A stretch of 64,000 nucleotides of DNA from NCBI GenBank assembly GCA_905250025.1, contig CAJNOJ010000037.1:1-64000 (forward strand), in the 5' to 3' direction. This DNA is from Adineta ricciae (taxonomy: Eukaryota; Rotifera; Eurotatoria; Adinetida; Adinetidae). Below, in pieces: positions 1-13,100 of the stretch. The notes beneath the pieces were generated by a model. That model did not search any database. It was given only the letters and a program-made list of their open reading frames with translations, and was not told the DNA's origin. The translations under genes and the position numbers were made by a program. Position 1 is the first letter of the stretch. The number at the start of each line of letters is the position of its first letter.

Positions 1-2
1 CA

Positions 3-773
3 TCATCCAATCATTTAACATCATCAAAGTCTATGTCAGTTTGCTCCGATGATCTCTACATGGATATCAGTGGTTGTAATAGTTCAGGTGTTGTTGACGA
101 TCTATTCCTTGGAATCGAAGCAGATTTTATTGGCACATCTGATCTCTCAGATTTCTTCGAGAATGATTATTTTTCTGAATTAGATGATACGCGTTCATTA
201 TTTCAACAATTTCCAAATCCGTCTAGTCTTTTACCAGCTCCGCAACGCAGTGCACCCTCGTCACCAAAACTTCGAGGAAAAAACCGTACAAACAATCATG
301 GAAGACAACTACCGACCAAGTTATGGTCGAAAATGACTAGTGATGAACAAACAGCCACAACCGATGATTTAACCTTGATTATTAACAAGCAACTTGGACG
401 ACGAGAACAACTAGAAATCATTCGAATTTTACAACCCGATGGTCCACAACTAATGCCACATCAAACCGAGTTTATCTTAGATTTCTCTCAAATGAATGAC
501 GAAAAACATCGGCGAATTAAAAATATCATTAAATTCAATCTAATTGGCACGAGTGGATCTATGAATGATGAAAGTGATGGTTATTCATCGTTGTCGTCGA
601 ATAAGAGTGATCCATTGCATCAACGTATCGAGAAAGCTTTAAAACTACGACAGCGCAAAGAACAGCGCCAAGCTGCTAAAGAACACCGATCAGGTTTATT
701 TAATGCTCAACATCATCAAGTATTGGAACTAACCAAATGCGATGAAGATATTGAAGTAGATATTTTATCATAA
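3..773 (+). CDS. FAM199X: FAM199X-like protein, C-terminal part (5' partial)
   Basis: The reading frame is open from base 3 to the TAA at 771-773. The first ATG is at 33, but the frame has no stop before the window edge and the text there already resembles the middle of vertebrate FAM199X, so the gene probably starts upstream. Matching features, from memory of the family: a short SVCSD stretch near the start, a block with W-S-x-M-T-x-D-E-Q followed by LGRREQLEIIRI, an E-F-I-hydrophobic-D segment followed by D-E-K and an I-K pair, a Ser-rich linker, and a basic KEQRQAAKEHRSGLF tail with an acidic end (DIEVDIL). FAM199X is a conserved metazoan protein of unclear function. The last exon appears uninterrupted for about 770 nt. 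An AG at about 28-29 could be a splice acceptor just before the first ATG, so this ATG may not be the true start. Confidence 0.85.
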   Translation, partial: SSNHLTSSKSMSVCSDDLYMDISGCNSSGVVDDLFLGIEADFIGTSDLSDFFENDYFSELDDTRSLFQQFPNPSSLLPAPQRSAPSSPKLRGKNRTNNHGRQLPTKLWSKMTSDEQTATTDDLTLIINKQLGRREQLEIIRILQPDGPQLMPHQTEFILDFSQMNDEKHRRIKNIIKFNLIGTSGSMNDESDGYSSLSSNKSDPLHQRIEKALKLRQRKEQRQAAKEHRSGLFNAQHHQVLELTKCDEDIEVDILS

Positions 774-2445
774 CTTATAGTCTTAAAACGTTTTTTTATT
801 ATTATTATTATTACTATTATTGTTATATGTCACTCAACATTTTTTTCTTTCCATACAATTGCAATTGTACTCATTTCTTTCTCTCTCTCTCTCGTCTCGC
901 GCGCTCTCGTTTTCTGTACCTATGTCGTTTTCTTTTTCTTCTGTGCACTTCGATGTGCGAGTGTGTGTGTGTGTATGAACATTGGTGACAAAAAACAAAA
1001 AGAAATACACCATTTTATTCCGAACTGCAAACGTTTTCAACGGTAGGAAGTCAAGTGGGAAGTGGGAAGTGGAAGGATGCGATCGTCGTCGCTCATTAGA
1101 AATGTATTTTGAGAAGAAGATGTTCTCTCGAAAATGTTCTACTATTATTTAAAATAGAAGAAAAAGGAAACGAATTGATGTTTGCGTACGGCTTGCTTGT
1201 TCTTGTCTCTCGAATGGCAGGTTTGTAATTGCAGGAAAACATGTTTTCTTGTATAGATGTTTTGCGAGATAAATATTAGCAATCTTCTGATCTATTTTGG
1301 TATTTATTTGTAGAGCAGAGGAAAAGGAAAAGGTCGAGGAGAAATTTTCTTATCGAATTCGAATAGTTGATAACTAATTGATGAAATTTATCGTGGAGAA
1401 AAAAATAGCCTATTGATCATGATTATCAACACCAAAGATTAACTGTAGTATCGTTGACCTAATCAAATTGTTGGCTACACGAAGTGTTGAAAAGAACAGT
1501 CATTTACTGGAAGATAACATCGATCAGTTTTTGACTGTGGTACAATCAGATACGATTGAAACTTTCTCCGAAAGACGAAAGTCAAGAAGTTCAGACTGGT
1601 CCGATTAGATTTCGGATCGAATGAAGGTCAATTCAAATCCAATGATACCTTTGTTTGTTGATCTACTTCAGACTTTATTTGTACTTTTTAACAAACAAAT
1701 AAACTTGCAACTGAGATGATATTCTAAATCAAACAATGATGAAAGAGTGGCGTCATTGGTAATATTATCAGGCAGGCTTTGATGTGTCTATATCACCCGT
1801 GTGTAATCAGTCTATTTTCGAAGAAATGCATCTATAAACGACAAATATCCTGCTGGTTAGCGCTCGATGGGAAGAACAGTCGAGATGTCAGTCGAATGGG
1901 AATAGAAAAAATAGATACTGTACTTTGTTTGTCCCCGTAAGAAAAGGATAAAAAACGAACCGAGAGCGAGAGAGGGAGAGAAGGGAAGGGAAGAAAATAC
2001 GAGATCTTACACACCAATTCCAAGGACGTTGTTACATTTATATTTAATTATGTATCGATAGAAGAATGAGGATATATATCGATAGCATATGGATGCGTAC
2101 GGTTCATTCTATGATGTTTTTCACTCTTAGATACTTGTTAGCTTAATAATCATTTTACAAATGGACGTAATTATGGAAGGAAACAAGTAATTATTACTTG
2201 ACGAAAAGGCTCGCACGATGTGTGACCTTCCTTGTGGATGACATTTTGATGCCATTTGTTGTTGTTGTTATTATTATTATTGTCGCTTTCGGGGAACATT
2301 CTTTGCTCATCGTTGATTTCCTTTTGCTTTCTCATCTTTCTCTTTCTCTATGTCTAGATTTCAAGACTAATCAATCAATCATTCAATCAATTGATCGATC
2401 GGACATTGTTTTCTCGTTTACTTTCTTCTCGCGACGACGATAGCA
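774..2445. other. Intergenic spacer / 3' UTR after FAM199X-like gene
   Basis: No coding exon could be supported on either strand. The start is low complexity: TTA repeats at about 797-826, a CT-rich run at about 878-910 and a GT run at about 960-974. ORFs here translate to low-complexity peptides. The downstream end should contain the promoter of the small Ig gene, but I see no clear element. Confidence 0.6.
797..826. repeat. (TTA)n microsatellite
   Basis: Imperfect TTA/ATT trinucleotide run with one ACT interruption, just downstream of the FAM199X-like stop codon, probably in the 3' UTR. Confidence 0.8.
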
Positions 2446-2970
2446 ATGCAGAAAGTTAATAATATTCCTGAAAGACTGTTTCTCACTCGTCTTTCCGAAA
2501 GTTACAAATGTCGAGCAGGTGACAATGTTCTTCTTGAATGTTACGTTCGTTGTCAGCGCATCAAATCGATTGCTTGGTACGCTAATGGTGAACCGGTCGA
2601 TGTACGAGGTGTACGCATTTGGCATCGATATGATCCAGCGACCGGACACTGCATGCTCTGCATCCGTTCAGTACTCGATTGTGATTCTGGCTCATACCAC
2701 TGTGAAGCGACAAGCCGCGACAACGTGGTGGAAACTTTGGAAGTTAAATTAACTACTGACGATCGTTAGTGAAAATCTCTTTGGCTTTTTTTCTCGAAAT
2801 TTTCATCCGTGCAATCATTTAGGAGACAAAGTTTGGAAGAAAATTCCCATATTAAATATGGCTGGTCGAGTCATGCCCGGTGGTAAGAAGATTGTATCAT
2901 TTTGTTTCGTTGAAAACAAGTACATTTTCTCCTAGGTGCTAAGAAACTAATGACGAGTTGTCCAACATGA
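2446..2970 (+). CDS. Small single-Ig-domain protein
   Basis: Three exons are proposed: 2446-2764, 2823-2882 and 2936-2970. They total 414 nt, giving 137 residues. Donors are GTTAGT and GTAAGA; acceptors are TTTAG and CCTAG. Residues about 10-105 form one I-set-like Ig domain: Cys near residue 29, the core Trp in the IAWYANG stretch, and the D-S-G-S-Y-H-C signature of the F strand. A short basic tail (DKVWKKIP...) follows and the frame ends at TGA. There is no signal peptide or membrane segment, so a cytoplasmic (muscle-type) Ig protein is more likely than a secreted one. It lies 1.2 kb upstream of the giant Ig gene on the same strand. It could be a split-off first piece of that gene, but its phase-1 donors cannot enter the next gene without a stop at 4168-4170. 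The single Ig exon is firm; the two small 3' exons are less certain. Confidence 0.55.
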
Positions 2971-4194
2971 GATTCGTCGGTTTCCTCGATGAACAACACG
3001 ATCAACCACAATGCTTTATTTTTCTATACATCATATCTTATTTTTCTACGAAAATAGACATATATATATTTTTTTGTCAATTCACAGATAAACATCTGTC
3101 GATGTGTTCCATGTCATACCCGATGCTCACCGACATTTTTGACATGACTTTTCTCTTCATTCGATTGACTGCTTGTTAAAACAATGAAACGATCATCTGA
3201 TGTTTTGTTTCTCGTTAGAAAATAACGATCGGTAGACGGATATTTTCTTCTATATCTTATCCACACAGTTCACATATTATTAGAACCCAGCAAGAAAGAA
3301 TAACAATAACAATCAAATGGTCTTTCCTAACGAGAAAAAGCGAGGAGAAGCAAACACAGATTTTCCTTCCAAGCATATTTTATATTTGACAGCTAATTTA
3401 GAAATTGACTCATGAATATCGACATCGAAGTCAAATGTCCATTGAAAGGCTTTCTCATGTAAGAAACATAAGCAAAGTCAACTTGTCACATTCAGGATCG
3501 AAAACCAAAAATGTCACCTCTCGTAAGTTGACCTACATTTGATCTCTACTCAATACTGAGCCTCAAATTGGAAAAGTAACATGAATTCTATCAAACAGTA
3601 TTATATAATTCGATGATATGCTATAGAAATCTAATCATATCGATCTGCTGTTATTTATTATTTTAATGTTAAGGAGCAATTATCTATGTAAATTCCACTG
3701 TTGATCTGGTCGTTTATTAATCATGTGCATAATTGATTTCGAATGGATCTGTTCGTTCGAGAAATCGAAATTTCTTATCACTAGTCTTCTATCATTGATG
3801 TTGACATCAATGTCTATCATCAGTCGAAGACGTTCAGACCATTAATGATGCTTTTTTCTTCTCATCTTTCTCGACATACATATAATGTATCGGTCATTCT
3901 TTCCTTCTGATTTTCTATGTTTGGAATAACTCGGAGCGTACTCAAGATGAACAATTATGGGGAAAGAAAGAAGAAAAGTATCTCTTATGTGTTAGTAACC
4001 TATCATTCTTGAAGATATTGTTGATATCTCGTTTTGTTTCTCTCCCCTTTCTTTGGATTATATCATCTTATACAGCTGTTGAACAACAATCATCACAACA
4101 CTTCGTTTTCTTGCTAGTCAGAGAATATTATCATCTTTTTATTTCAGCACGAACAAATATGCATTGTTAGTTTTTCGAGTTTTTTTTAATAATC
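2971..4194. other. Spacer between small Ig gene and giant Ig gene
   Basis: No coding exon is supported. A TTTCAG at 4142-4147 lies about 50 nt before the start codon of the giant gene and could be an acceptor for a 5' UTR exon or a trans-spliced leader (spliced-leader addition is known in bdelloids). No other structure stood out. Confidence 0.5.
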
Positions 4195-7100
4195 ATGACT
4201 ATTGACAAGGATTTTCTATCGAATTTGACTCATACGGATGATCAAGATGAATACAAACGAAATGACACCATTCAAATTGGCTTTGAACAAGAATTAAAAT
4301 CATTAACAGTTCTGCATGGTGAATCAGCCAGATTCGAAGCCAAGATACGCTTAGTTTCCATCTCAACATGCAAACCAATCGATCTCACATTGTTAAAAGT
4401 CGAATGGCGTTTAAATGACATATCAATCGGAATGAAGAACACTTTTAAATATCAATTTGGTTGTTCGATCGAAGATAATCGCTACTGGATGGATATCCAA
4501 CACTGTCAACGACGGGACGAAAAAGTTTATACGATTTATATCAGTTATGATGACGAAAGATTGCATGACGAATCGAGTGCATATCTCTTTGTTGATAGTA
4601 AGTTAGATGCTTTGCATTCCACTCGATCGATCAATTCTGACAAATTTTAGATTGTCCTGATGAAAACGAAGAGCTATTGACACCGACAGTAGAAACAAGT
4701 TTAGTGCCTATTGGTGCATCATCATCAACATCAGTTAAGACTCTTGATCGATTTGTGCCACCGACTATAACACGCTTACTTCAACCTTCGTACCAATATC
4801 ATCCGGGTGAACAACTGCATTTTCTTGTTGAGTATATTTCCCCCACCTCGGAATGTCAATCGACTTGGCAAGTACAACATTCGTATGACCAACAAGCGAA
4901 GCCTGTCGAAGGCGGATTAATCGTTAATGCTGATTGTTCATCGATATTAATTATCGAATCGATTACTTCGCGATTACAAGGTTTATATACATTCTTTGTC
5001 GAAAATCTGTATGGTCGTGCTATGACCCAAACGATCGTTACTGTCGACTCAGATGAAAAAGACAATCACAATGCACGTAAGGAGAATCTAATAATGTGCG
5101 CGCGTGCTTTCAAACACCATGTTTTTCATATTGCAGATTACAATGAGATACAAGATGATATGTCAAATAAAACTAAAGAAATAGCCGTATATCATTCGAA
5201 TAGAGCATCGAGTAAACATTTACCAGCTGGACATGATTCGTCATCAAGTGAATCATCGGAATATGAAGAAGTAAAAATGCATTCTTTCAATGATAAATCG
5301 TCATCATCGATGTCAACAGCAACACCGACGGACGAAGATATGATTGTGTCAACGGGAGATGTTCAACCACCACTGGAACAGAAACTGTACGAATCGTTCG
5401 ATCTGTCGATTGGCAAAGATTTGTATGGTCAACGGCATATTGCATATTTTGATCCATCGTCGAAATTTGAACATGTAGAACCAATTGAACAATTCGAAAA
5501 TGACGATTCATTGACACGATTGGCAATGAATGATCAGCGAATGAAAAATGTAAGTTAGAAGAAGCATACAAACATTGTACTTATCCTTGTTTGTTATCTC
5601 TGGCTCTAGGATCATACCAAATCGGTTACAAAGAAATTCCGACTTCCACCTCCACCTCCGATCGAGCATAATTCAGAAGAACACATTTATGAGGACATTC
5701 CACAGATTCTTCCAATTCCAGAAATGTCTGCCAGCACTTCCATCCAGCAGCGGCAGCAGCACTCAATTGAAATTTCAGATCACAATGGAAATGGTGTTGA
5801 ACAAACATCTGTTATATCTTCTTCGCCAAACTCACTTGATGAAGCACTCAACAACGTCGAACAGTGGTCCGACATTATCATGGATAATGATATTCTCGAA
5901 CTACGATCTTCGTCACGATTTTCCCAAACTTCAAATTATCTTTCGAATGCGAATGATTATGTCGATGAACATTATCTTAATTATAGTTTTCATTCACCAA
6001 GTATGTCCCGTCGTATGTTCGCTAACAATGATCAGTCAATTTCAAATGATCGTTTACAACGACATATTGAAGTTGTTGTTCAACCGACTTCGATAGCTGA
6101 CGAACAAACGATAACAATAGAAAGAATCGAACAAGTCCTGCCTACGGATACATCACATTGTATCGAACAGGCAGTCGAAACAATTCACGTTGAAGATGGA
6201 CTATTCCAAGTAACAGAAGCTATTATCGATCAGAAATCATTAGAAGTGAGCGATATGGCGACTATTTCTACAGAAGCGCCATTGACAACGATTCATTTGC
6301 CAGAAACCATCGCTTCGGATGTTGATGAAGATACACCGTTGGGTTCGGTCATGTCTCCGATTGAAGAATCAGTAGAAGTCCTATCACATCAAATTTTTGA
6401 TCAGATAGTTTCATCGACTGAGAACACGTCGTTCATCAATTGTACATTTGAAAATACGCCGATCGCCCATTTTTCGGTGTCAAACACCTCGACAAGTTCT
6501 ACAGATCCAGTTACTATAGAAACAGGTAAACAACGCTGCTGACGGTGATTTGACACGAATTGAATTATTTAGATGCAACAACAAATGAACAGATGCCGAT
6601 TATTACCTTAACAATCATTGGCGATAAAATGCCAGAACATTCACAAGAATCATTGGCTGTACCTACGGAAACAAATCTTTTGCCACTTGCAACTGTGCCA
6701 GATCAAACAAAAGATACCGATGATGTTCATGCGCGTGAGAAGATTGTTCAAGACATCATATCTGCTTCATTGGAGCCGACCACAGTCATCCATATTGAAG
6801 GTACTGTAGAAATCATACCATCAACATCAACTTTACAAACAACTGAACTATCTGTCTCAAATGACACCGAGCACTTTTTTGTTGCTGAGTCGGATACACC
6901 AAACACGATTATTAAAACTGATGTGAGATCAATCACAGTTTTAGAAAAACCATCCATTACTCTTGCTGAAGCAGAAAAACTACAACATAATGCAGCTAAC
7001 GAGCAGGTACAGAACGATACTCATGAAATTGAAGTAATTTTACCACCAACAAATGGCACATCGACAGCCAGCAATGAAGTGGATTCAGTCTTGTCTTCAT

Positions 7101-10100
7101 CATCCTTGAATATCCAGAACGATGATGTTCCCGTAGAGAAATCGACAAATGTAAAACAAGAAACTACCATTGTAACTCAACAACAGGAACGTATGGACAA
7201 AAAGCTAAAGTTTGCCACTCAAAAAGCAACCAACACATCCTGCACTTCAGCTGAGAAATCAATGTCAGCAAAACAGGCCAGTTTCAACGGACATACTGAT
7301 ACTTTAACTGGCCAGAAGATATCGTCTGAACCCATAGTTGCAGATATGCAAACAGTGTCTGGCAAAAAGAAACAAGAACCTGTGGTCATCGAAAAAGTGT
7401 TGTCCGTGAATTCGAATGTGTCGTCAACTCCAGAGTCTAAATCGCTAACCAATGGCAATCATGACGAAGTAAAACCTACTCCAGTAGTTCCGATCGAACA
7501 AAAATCAGTTGCTCCGAAGTTCACACAACGTCTCAAGCCATCCATCACTATAAATCATGATGATCAACTTCAACTGAATGTTAGCTACATTGGTCAACCA
7601 GAGCCTCACGTATATTATACTTTCCTCTGCCGATGAGTGACCAGTTTATATAACATTATCTGTATTTTTTGTTTAGATAACCTGGTATTATAAATCAACT
7701 ATTCTTCTTCCTTCATCTCAAATAAACATTAGTCAATCACATAACGATCAAATGTTCTGTTCCACATTAACAATTCAAAAGATGACATCTGATTATGATG
7801 GTAAATTCAAAGCTGTTCTCAACAACGACTTAGGTGAAGTCATCAGTACAACACAAGTTAATGTTAAACGAGGTGTGTAAAACAGCGCAGATAAGTTTTG
7901 TATATACATATTTGACCCTCCTATCATTTTTTAGCAAGCTTCGCAGTACAATTACATACACCTACGAAGAAACAAATCGCTAACAAGACTTCGGTACAAA
8001 CAGCAAATGAGTATGTGCCCGAGTTATTCAGAATATTATTATTCGGATCAGTGAAAATAAGTAGAATTGTTAAATAGTTTATTGATATGTTGCGATAGAT
8101 AGAACCTTGGTATCATGCTGCTAGCTAGATTTTCTCGTTAGTAGTACATTCGCCTGTATCTCTGCTATCGGTTAAATTCTTCATGAGTTTTAACTGTACC
8201 GCATAAGTAGACTTTATCGGTCTCACAAGTACTACTTGCTGTTTTTCTCTCTCTCTCTCTCTATATATATATTTATGCATATAATATATAGTGAAAGAGC
8301 TTCAAGGTCGTTATATATTCATTAATCTTCTTTGAATAATTTGGGTAGTGTTATTATACGCACAACAAAACTTCAATTGTTATACATATTGTCTCTGAGA
8401 GTGACCTTGTCAAACATGTATCATCGTGTGGGTGAAGTCAGTAATGCTCCAAATGATGGTATGATGTGATGATAAACAAACAAACGTGTATATCTGTCTA
8501 TGATATATCTATCTATCTATCTACCCATGAGTCAATATGAAAAACAAAGAAAATATAGATATTTTTGTTTCCAGAAAGGTACTGAGTAAAACTTCTCGAA
8601 CAAATCTGACTTATGCCTGGTGGGTGGTAAAAGCAACTTCAATTAATAATCATCTAGTTCTATTTTTGTTTATCAGTTTTTTCGTTCGCTTCTTTTCTAA
8701 TTCATTAACATACAAGCGTACGCATACATGAGATATTCTAATTAACTAAGCTTTACTCTTTCTGATTTTCCTATTCTTTAGCAACTGTTTGATGTGGTAA
8801 TTGTGCGAGAACAACAGAGGGGCAACTGAGTTTATAAGATTGGGAGAGAACGCATGCCGTCATTAATCCTATTTTAAGTGTCAGCAAAAGAAAATAGTAG
8901 AACATCGCGTATTGTCAAACGCTAAGTAGAACGAGAAAAAGCCCTTTGTATATATGTAATCTAACTAAGAATGTATTGTATACATTCATATGGACAGTAC
9001 CACGAAAAAGGGATAGAGAGGAAAGAGGATGAGACAAATCGATTGCAGATGGGTGACAGTACTGAAAGGACGTTAGATTTGTTTAGGAAAACAAGAAATT
9101 AAAGCAAGCACGAAGTAGGAGGTGGAGACAACAGTACACTTCTTTCTTTTTTTGTTATTGTCAGTTACTATGATGTTATCTGTTTCGTCTAGCTTTTAGA
9201 GAAGTTACTTTACACCCACAGAAAAGAATAATTTCTGATATTTACATACAGCCAAACTGATGAATCAACAGAAAACGATAGCAGCTAATACATATTAAAG
9301 TTTTCCTTCTTTCATTGGAAGACGAAGAACAGCAAGGATGCAATCTCCACGACGAGGGAGGTAATCAACGAAGATGAATCGATAGTAACCTTATATGAGC
9401 AGATTTATGGCGAAAATAACGTTAGCATATGTACAGAAATCGTCATTTCTGTATTGGATAAGATCATCGGCACGGAAGGAATCGTCGTGTATATCATTTT
9501 ATGATCGATCGCTGTTATATGAGTTCTAATCAGTAGTATTGAGATATGAAACAAAATAATGTCCTTTTCGTTTGATGAAAGAGCACAAATAAACTTATTT
9601 TTTTCCGAATCTATTTTAGTCAACAACGAGTCTCATTCTCTGGTGCCAGTGGTGGTACTACAACTGAAGGAGAAACCATGTCAAATGAAACGTCAACAAC
9701 TACTCCAAGACGTCGGTCAAGTACGCTCACAATACCTGAAGGCAAACCGACATTTCCTCAACCACTCGAAAGTGAATTGTATATCAATGAAGATGATCCA
9801 CTTACGTAAGATACATTTCTCCTCAACTATGCTATCACTCAAAAATTCTTCCTTGTAGCCTAGAATGTATTATTACTGGTAATCCATTACCAGAACTGAT
9901 CTGGTTATTTAATGATCGAAAAGTGATTGTGGGTGATGGCTATGATAGAAAAGTCGAATCGTTGAATCCTCACACATATCGTCATGAGTTGATAATTGCT
10001 GGTAAACATAAGAAACTAGGTGTTTATAAAGCTCAAGCACAGAATACATTTGGTCATACAATCAGTACGTGCCATGTAAAGAAATCAGCACATTCAATCG

Positions 10101-13100
10101 ATCAACGACGAGCAGCATTTGAAGAAGCGGAATTAGCAGTACCCACGCCACCTGTTCAACGACGACGATCGAGTGTAACAGCGCCAAATCTAGAACAAGC
10201 GCAACAGCAAGTTACACAAAAACCAACTATCATTCAAGGTCTTTCAAAAGTTCAAGTCGATCTTGGTTCACCTTGTGCATTGACTTGTAAATCGAAATAT
10301 GATACTGCACAACAATGGACAAAAGATGGTCAACCAATTTCAAGTACGAAATCAGCCGATGGCAATGTTTTCACTAAAGTCGATCGTGCTAATGATAGCA
10401 ATACACATGTGCTTAATATCAAACAATTCAGCCAAGAAAACAGCGGAAATTATGAATTAATATTGAAGAATAGCCTTGGAGATGTTAAATCGCAAGGCCA
10501 ATTGGAAATGAAAGGTGTACCACCGTCATTTACTGTTGAACCGAAAACAGCGCAAGCTGTCAAAGGAACTACAGCAGAGTTTATTTGTCGAGTTGCTGGA
10601 AGTCCAAAACCAGAAGTAAGTGCTTTGGTGGTCATTTAGTTTGAATAAAACACGATACGGACCTATTTAGGTTCAATGGTTTCTCAATGGACAAGCTCTA
10701 CATTCTGGTGGGAAAATTTCAGTTGGAGAGGAACGTGGTCTGACGATTCTTCGAATCAGTAATATTACAGATCATGATAGTGGTACAATTAAATGTGTAG
10801 TTAAAAATGCTCTTTCGGAAATTTCACGTGAAGTTCAATTACAAATCATCGGTGAACAACGTGCGCCGAAAATACTCGATAAATCGAAATCAACCGAAAT
10901 CAATGCAGGTGAAAGTGCTCAACTATTTGTTAAAATATCCGGTGCACCAACACCGACGGTTACGTGGACACGAAAAGGCATGGTTCTATCTTCGAACGAT
11001 GTACATCAATTGACAAATGAAAACGATATGTACTACTTAGCGATTAAGAAAGCAGGTGCAGAAGTCATGGGAACTTATGTGATTACAGCAAGCAATAGCG
11101 CAGGAAAAGTTTCCACAGAAATTGATCTTAATGTTGCAGGTATTTTGTTGCATGAAAACATATGGATCTTCTTGAATTATCTATCGAATTTCGTCTAGGT
11201 TTAATAACATTATTCGAGCGACAGCTTCGTGATACATCAGTAACTCAAGGACGCCCATTGACGCTTGATTGCGAAGTAAATATTAAAAACGGTGTACCAA
11301 CTATCGTTTGGTAAGAATTACAATTTCATTTAGTCGTGCATAATAAAAATTTTAAATCTAGGATGAAAGATAATCAACCTATTGTTAAATCCGATCGTAT
11401 TGTCCCATCTGTCAAAGGCAATAAAGTTCATGTCTTAACTATTCAAAAAGCGACTCCCGCCGATGCTGGTTATTACAGTGTTAAAGCAACGCTTGGCAAT
11501 GAGACAAGTGTATCCGATGCTCAGGTCATCATCGAAGTTGCTCCATCATTTGTAAAACTTCCTGAAACTGTCACTGTTGTTGATGGACAAGATTGTAAAA
11601 TTAATGTTGAAATAGCTGGTTTACCACCACCGAATGTTAAATGGTCTCATTTAGCAGAAGACTTGACGACAAATGATAAATATCAAGTTTCATCAGATGG
11701 TACAAATCATCAATTACGGATTCGTCATGCTACATCGGAAGATGCGGGCGAATATCAAATTATTTGTTCTAATAATCTTGGCCGTATTACTGGTAAAATC
11801 AACGTGCGAATCTCGTCACCTCCGGTTATTATTCAGCCACTAAAAGATTTGTTTATTCCAATTAAACGTACGGCTCGCTTGGAAACGCAAATACATGCGT
11901 ACCCCGAGCCAAAAATTGTCTGGTCCAAGGATGCTATACCGATTGATTTTAGTCTTTATCCTGGAAGAATTAATGCTGAAGAACGTCGGGGAACGTATTC
12001 ATTGAGCATCAAGAATATTCAATTGGATGATGGAGGATTCTATGTGTGTTCAGCACAGAATTCACTTGGAACAACGAAAACGTCGGCAACGGTTGTGATT
12101 GAAGTCGCGCCTGTCTTCTTACAAAAATTAGAAAAACTGGAAGGTGTGGAAAATTGTGATATTGACATTCGTTTACAAGTTGCTGGTTATCCAAAACCTA
12201 AATTAGATTTCGCATTCAATCAAAAGCCTATTGATTTGAAAGGCCGGTATGTAGCCGCATTTCCTTCTCGTATCTTGTAAGAACGTCTACCAATTATCAT
12301 TTTAGATATTCATTAAAAGAATTAAAATCAGGCTGGTATGTATTTACAATTGCAAATGCCCAAACGTCGGATGCAGGTTCATATTCGTGTACAGCCACAA
12401 ATTCACTTGGACAAGCATCAAGTGTCGGAAAATTAACTTTATTTCGTATGTCCCCTTACCAATTAGTAAGACACATTGATTTTCATTTTCTCTTCTTCGT
12501 TTCAGCCTTGGCACCACCGAATTTTACCAAGAGTTTAACGGATTCTCTCTTTCCTGTTGGAGGAATCTTGAAAGTCGATTTGAAAGTCAGTGGTTTACCA
12601 TTTCCACGTCTCACGTGGCTGAAAGATGGTCAAGTGTTCGATGAAAATGATCGTATATCAATTGTATACGATGCACCGTCAGCGACATGGTCATTGACCA
12701 TACAAGATTGCCAAGAAAGTGATTCAGGTGTATATGAATGTCGAGCCAAAAATCCGGGCGGTGAAAAAGTATCTCAATGTAAAATAACTGTCTCAGGCGA
12801 AGCAGCATCGTTCGTTGACACGCCTGAGAAAGTCTCGTGCTTGGAAGGACAAACCGCAGTATTCGGTTGTCGAGTCGCTGGTGATCCATATCCACTTGTC
12901 GTGTGGTCGAAAGGAAAAGCGAAAACTTTTACAGAAAACACATCAAAATACGCCCTTTACTATGATGAAGAACTTGATGCACACTTTTTTGAAATCAATC
13001 AATGTTCAAATGCTGATACAGGTACTTATACAGTTACTATACAAAATGCTCATAAGACGATCACAAAGCCTGTGTCATGCTTTATCGTCACAAAACCTGA

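Noticed and set aside
834-1040. Minus-strand ORF with a Thr-His run
   Set aside because: It is a translation of the GT microsatellite and surrounding low-complexity 3' sequence; no splice or family support.
4148-4194. Joining the small Ig gene to the giant Ig gene through the TTTCAG at 4147
   Set aside because: Both usable upstream donors are phase 1, which reads into TAG at 4168-4170 before the ATG at 4195.
8537-8731. ATG-starting ORF in the 1.6-kb intron as an alternative first exon
   Set aside because: Its only good GT donor is phase 0, while the next exon at 9620 needs phase 2.
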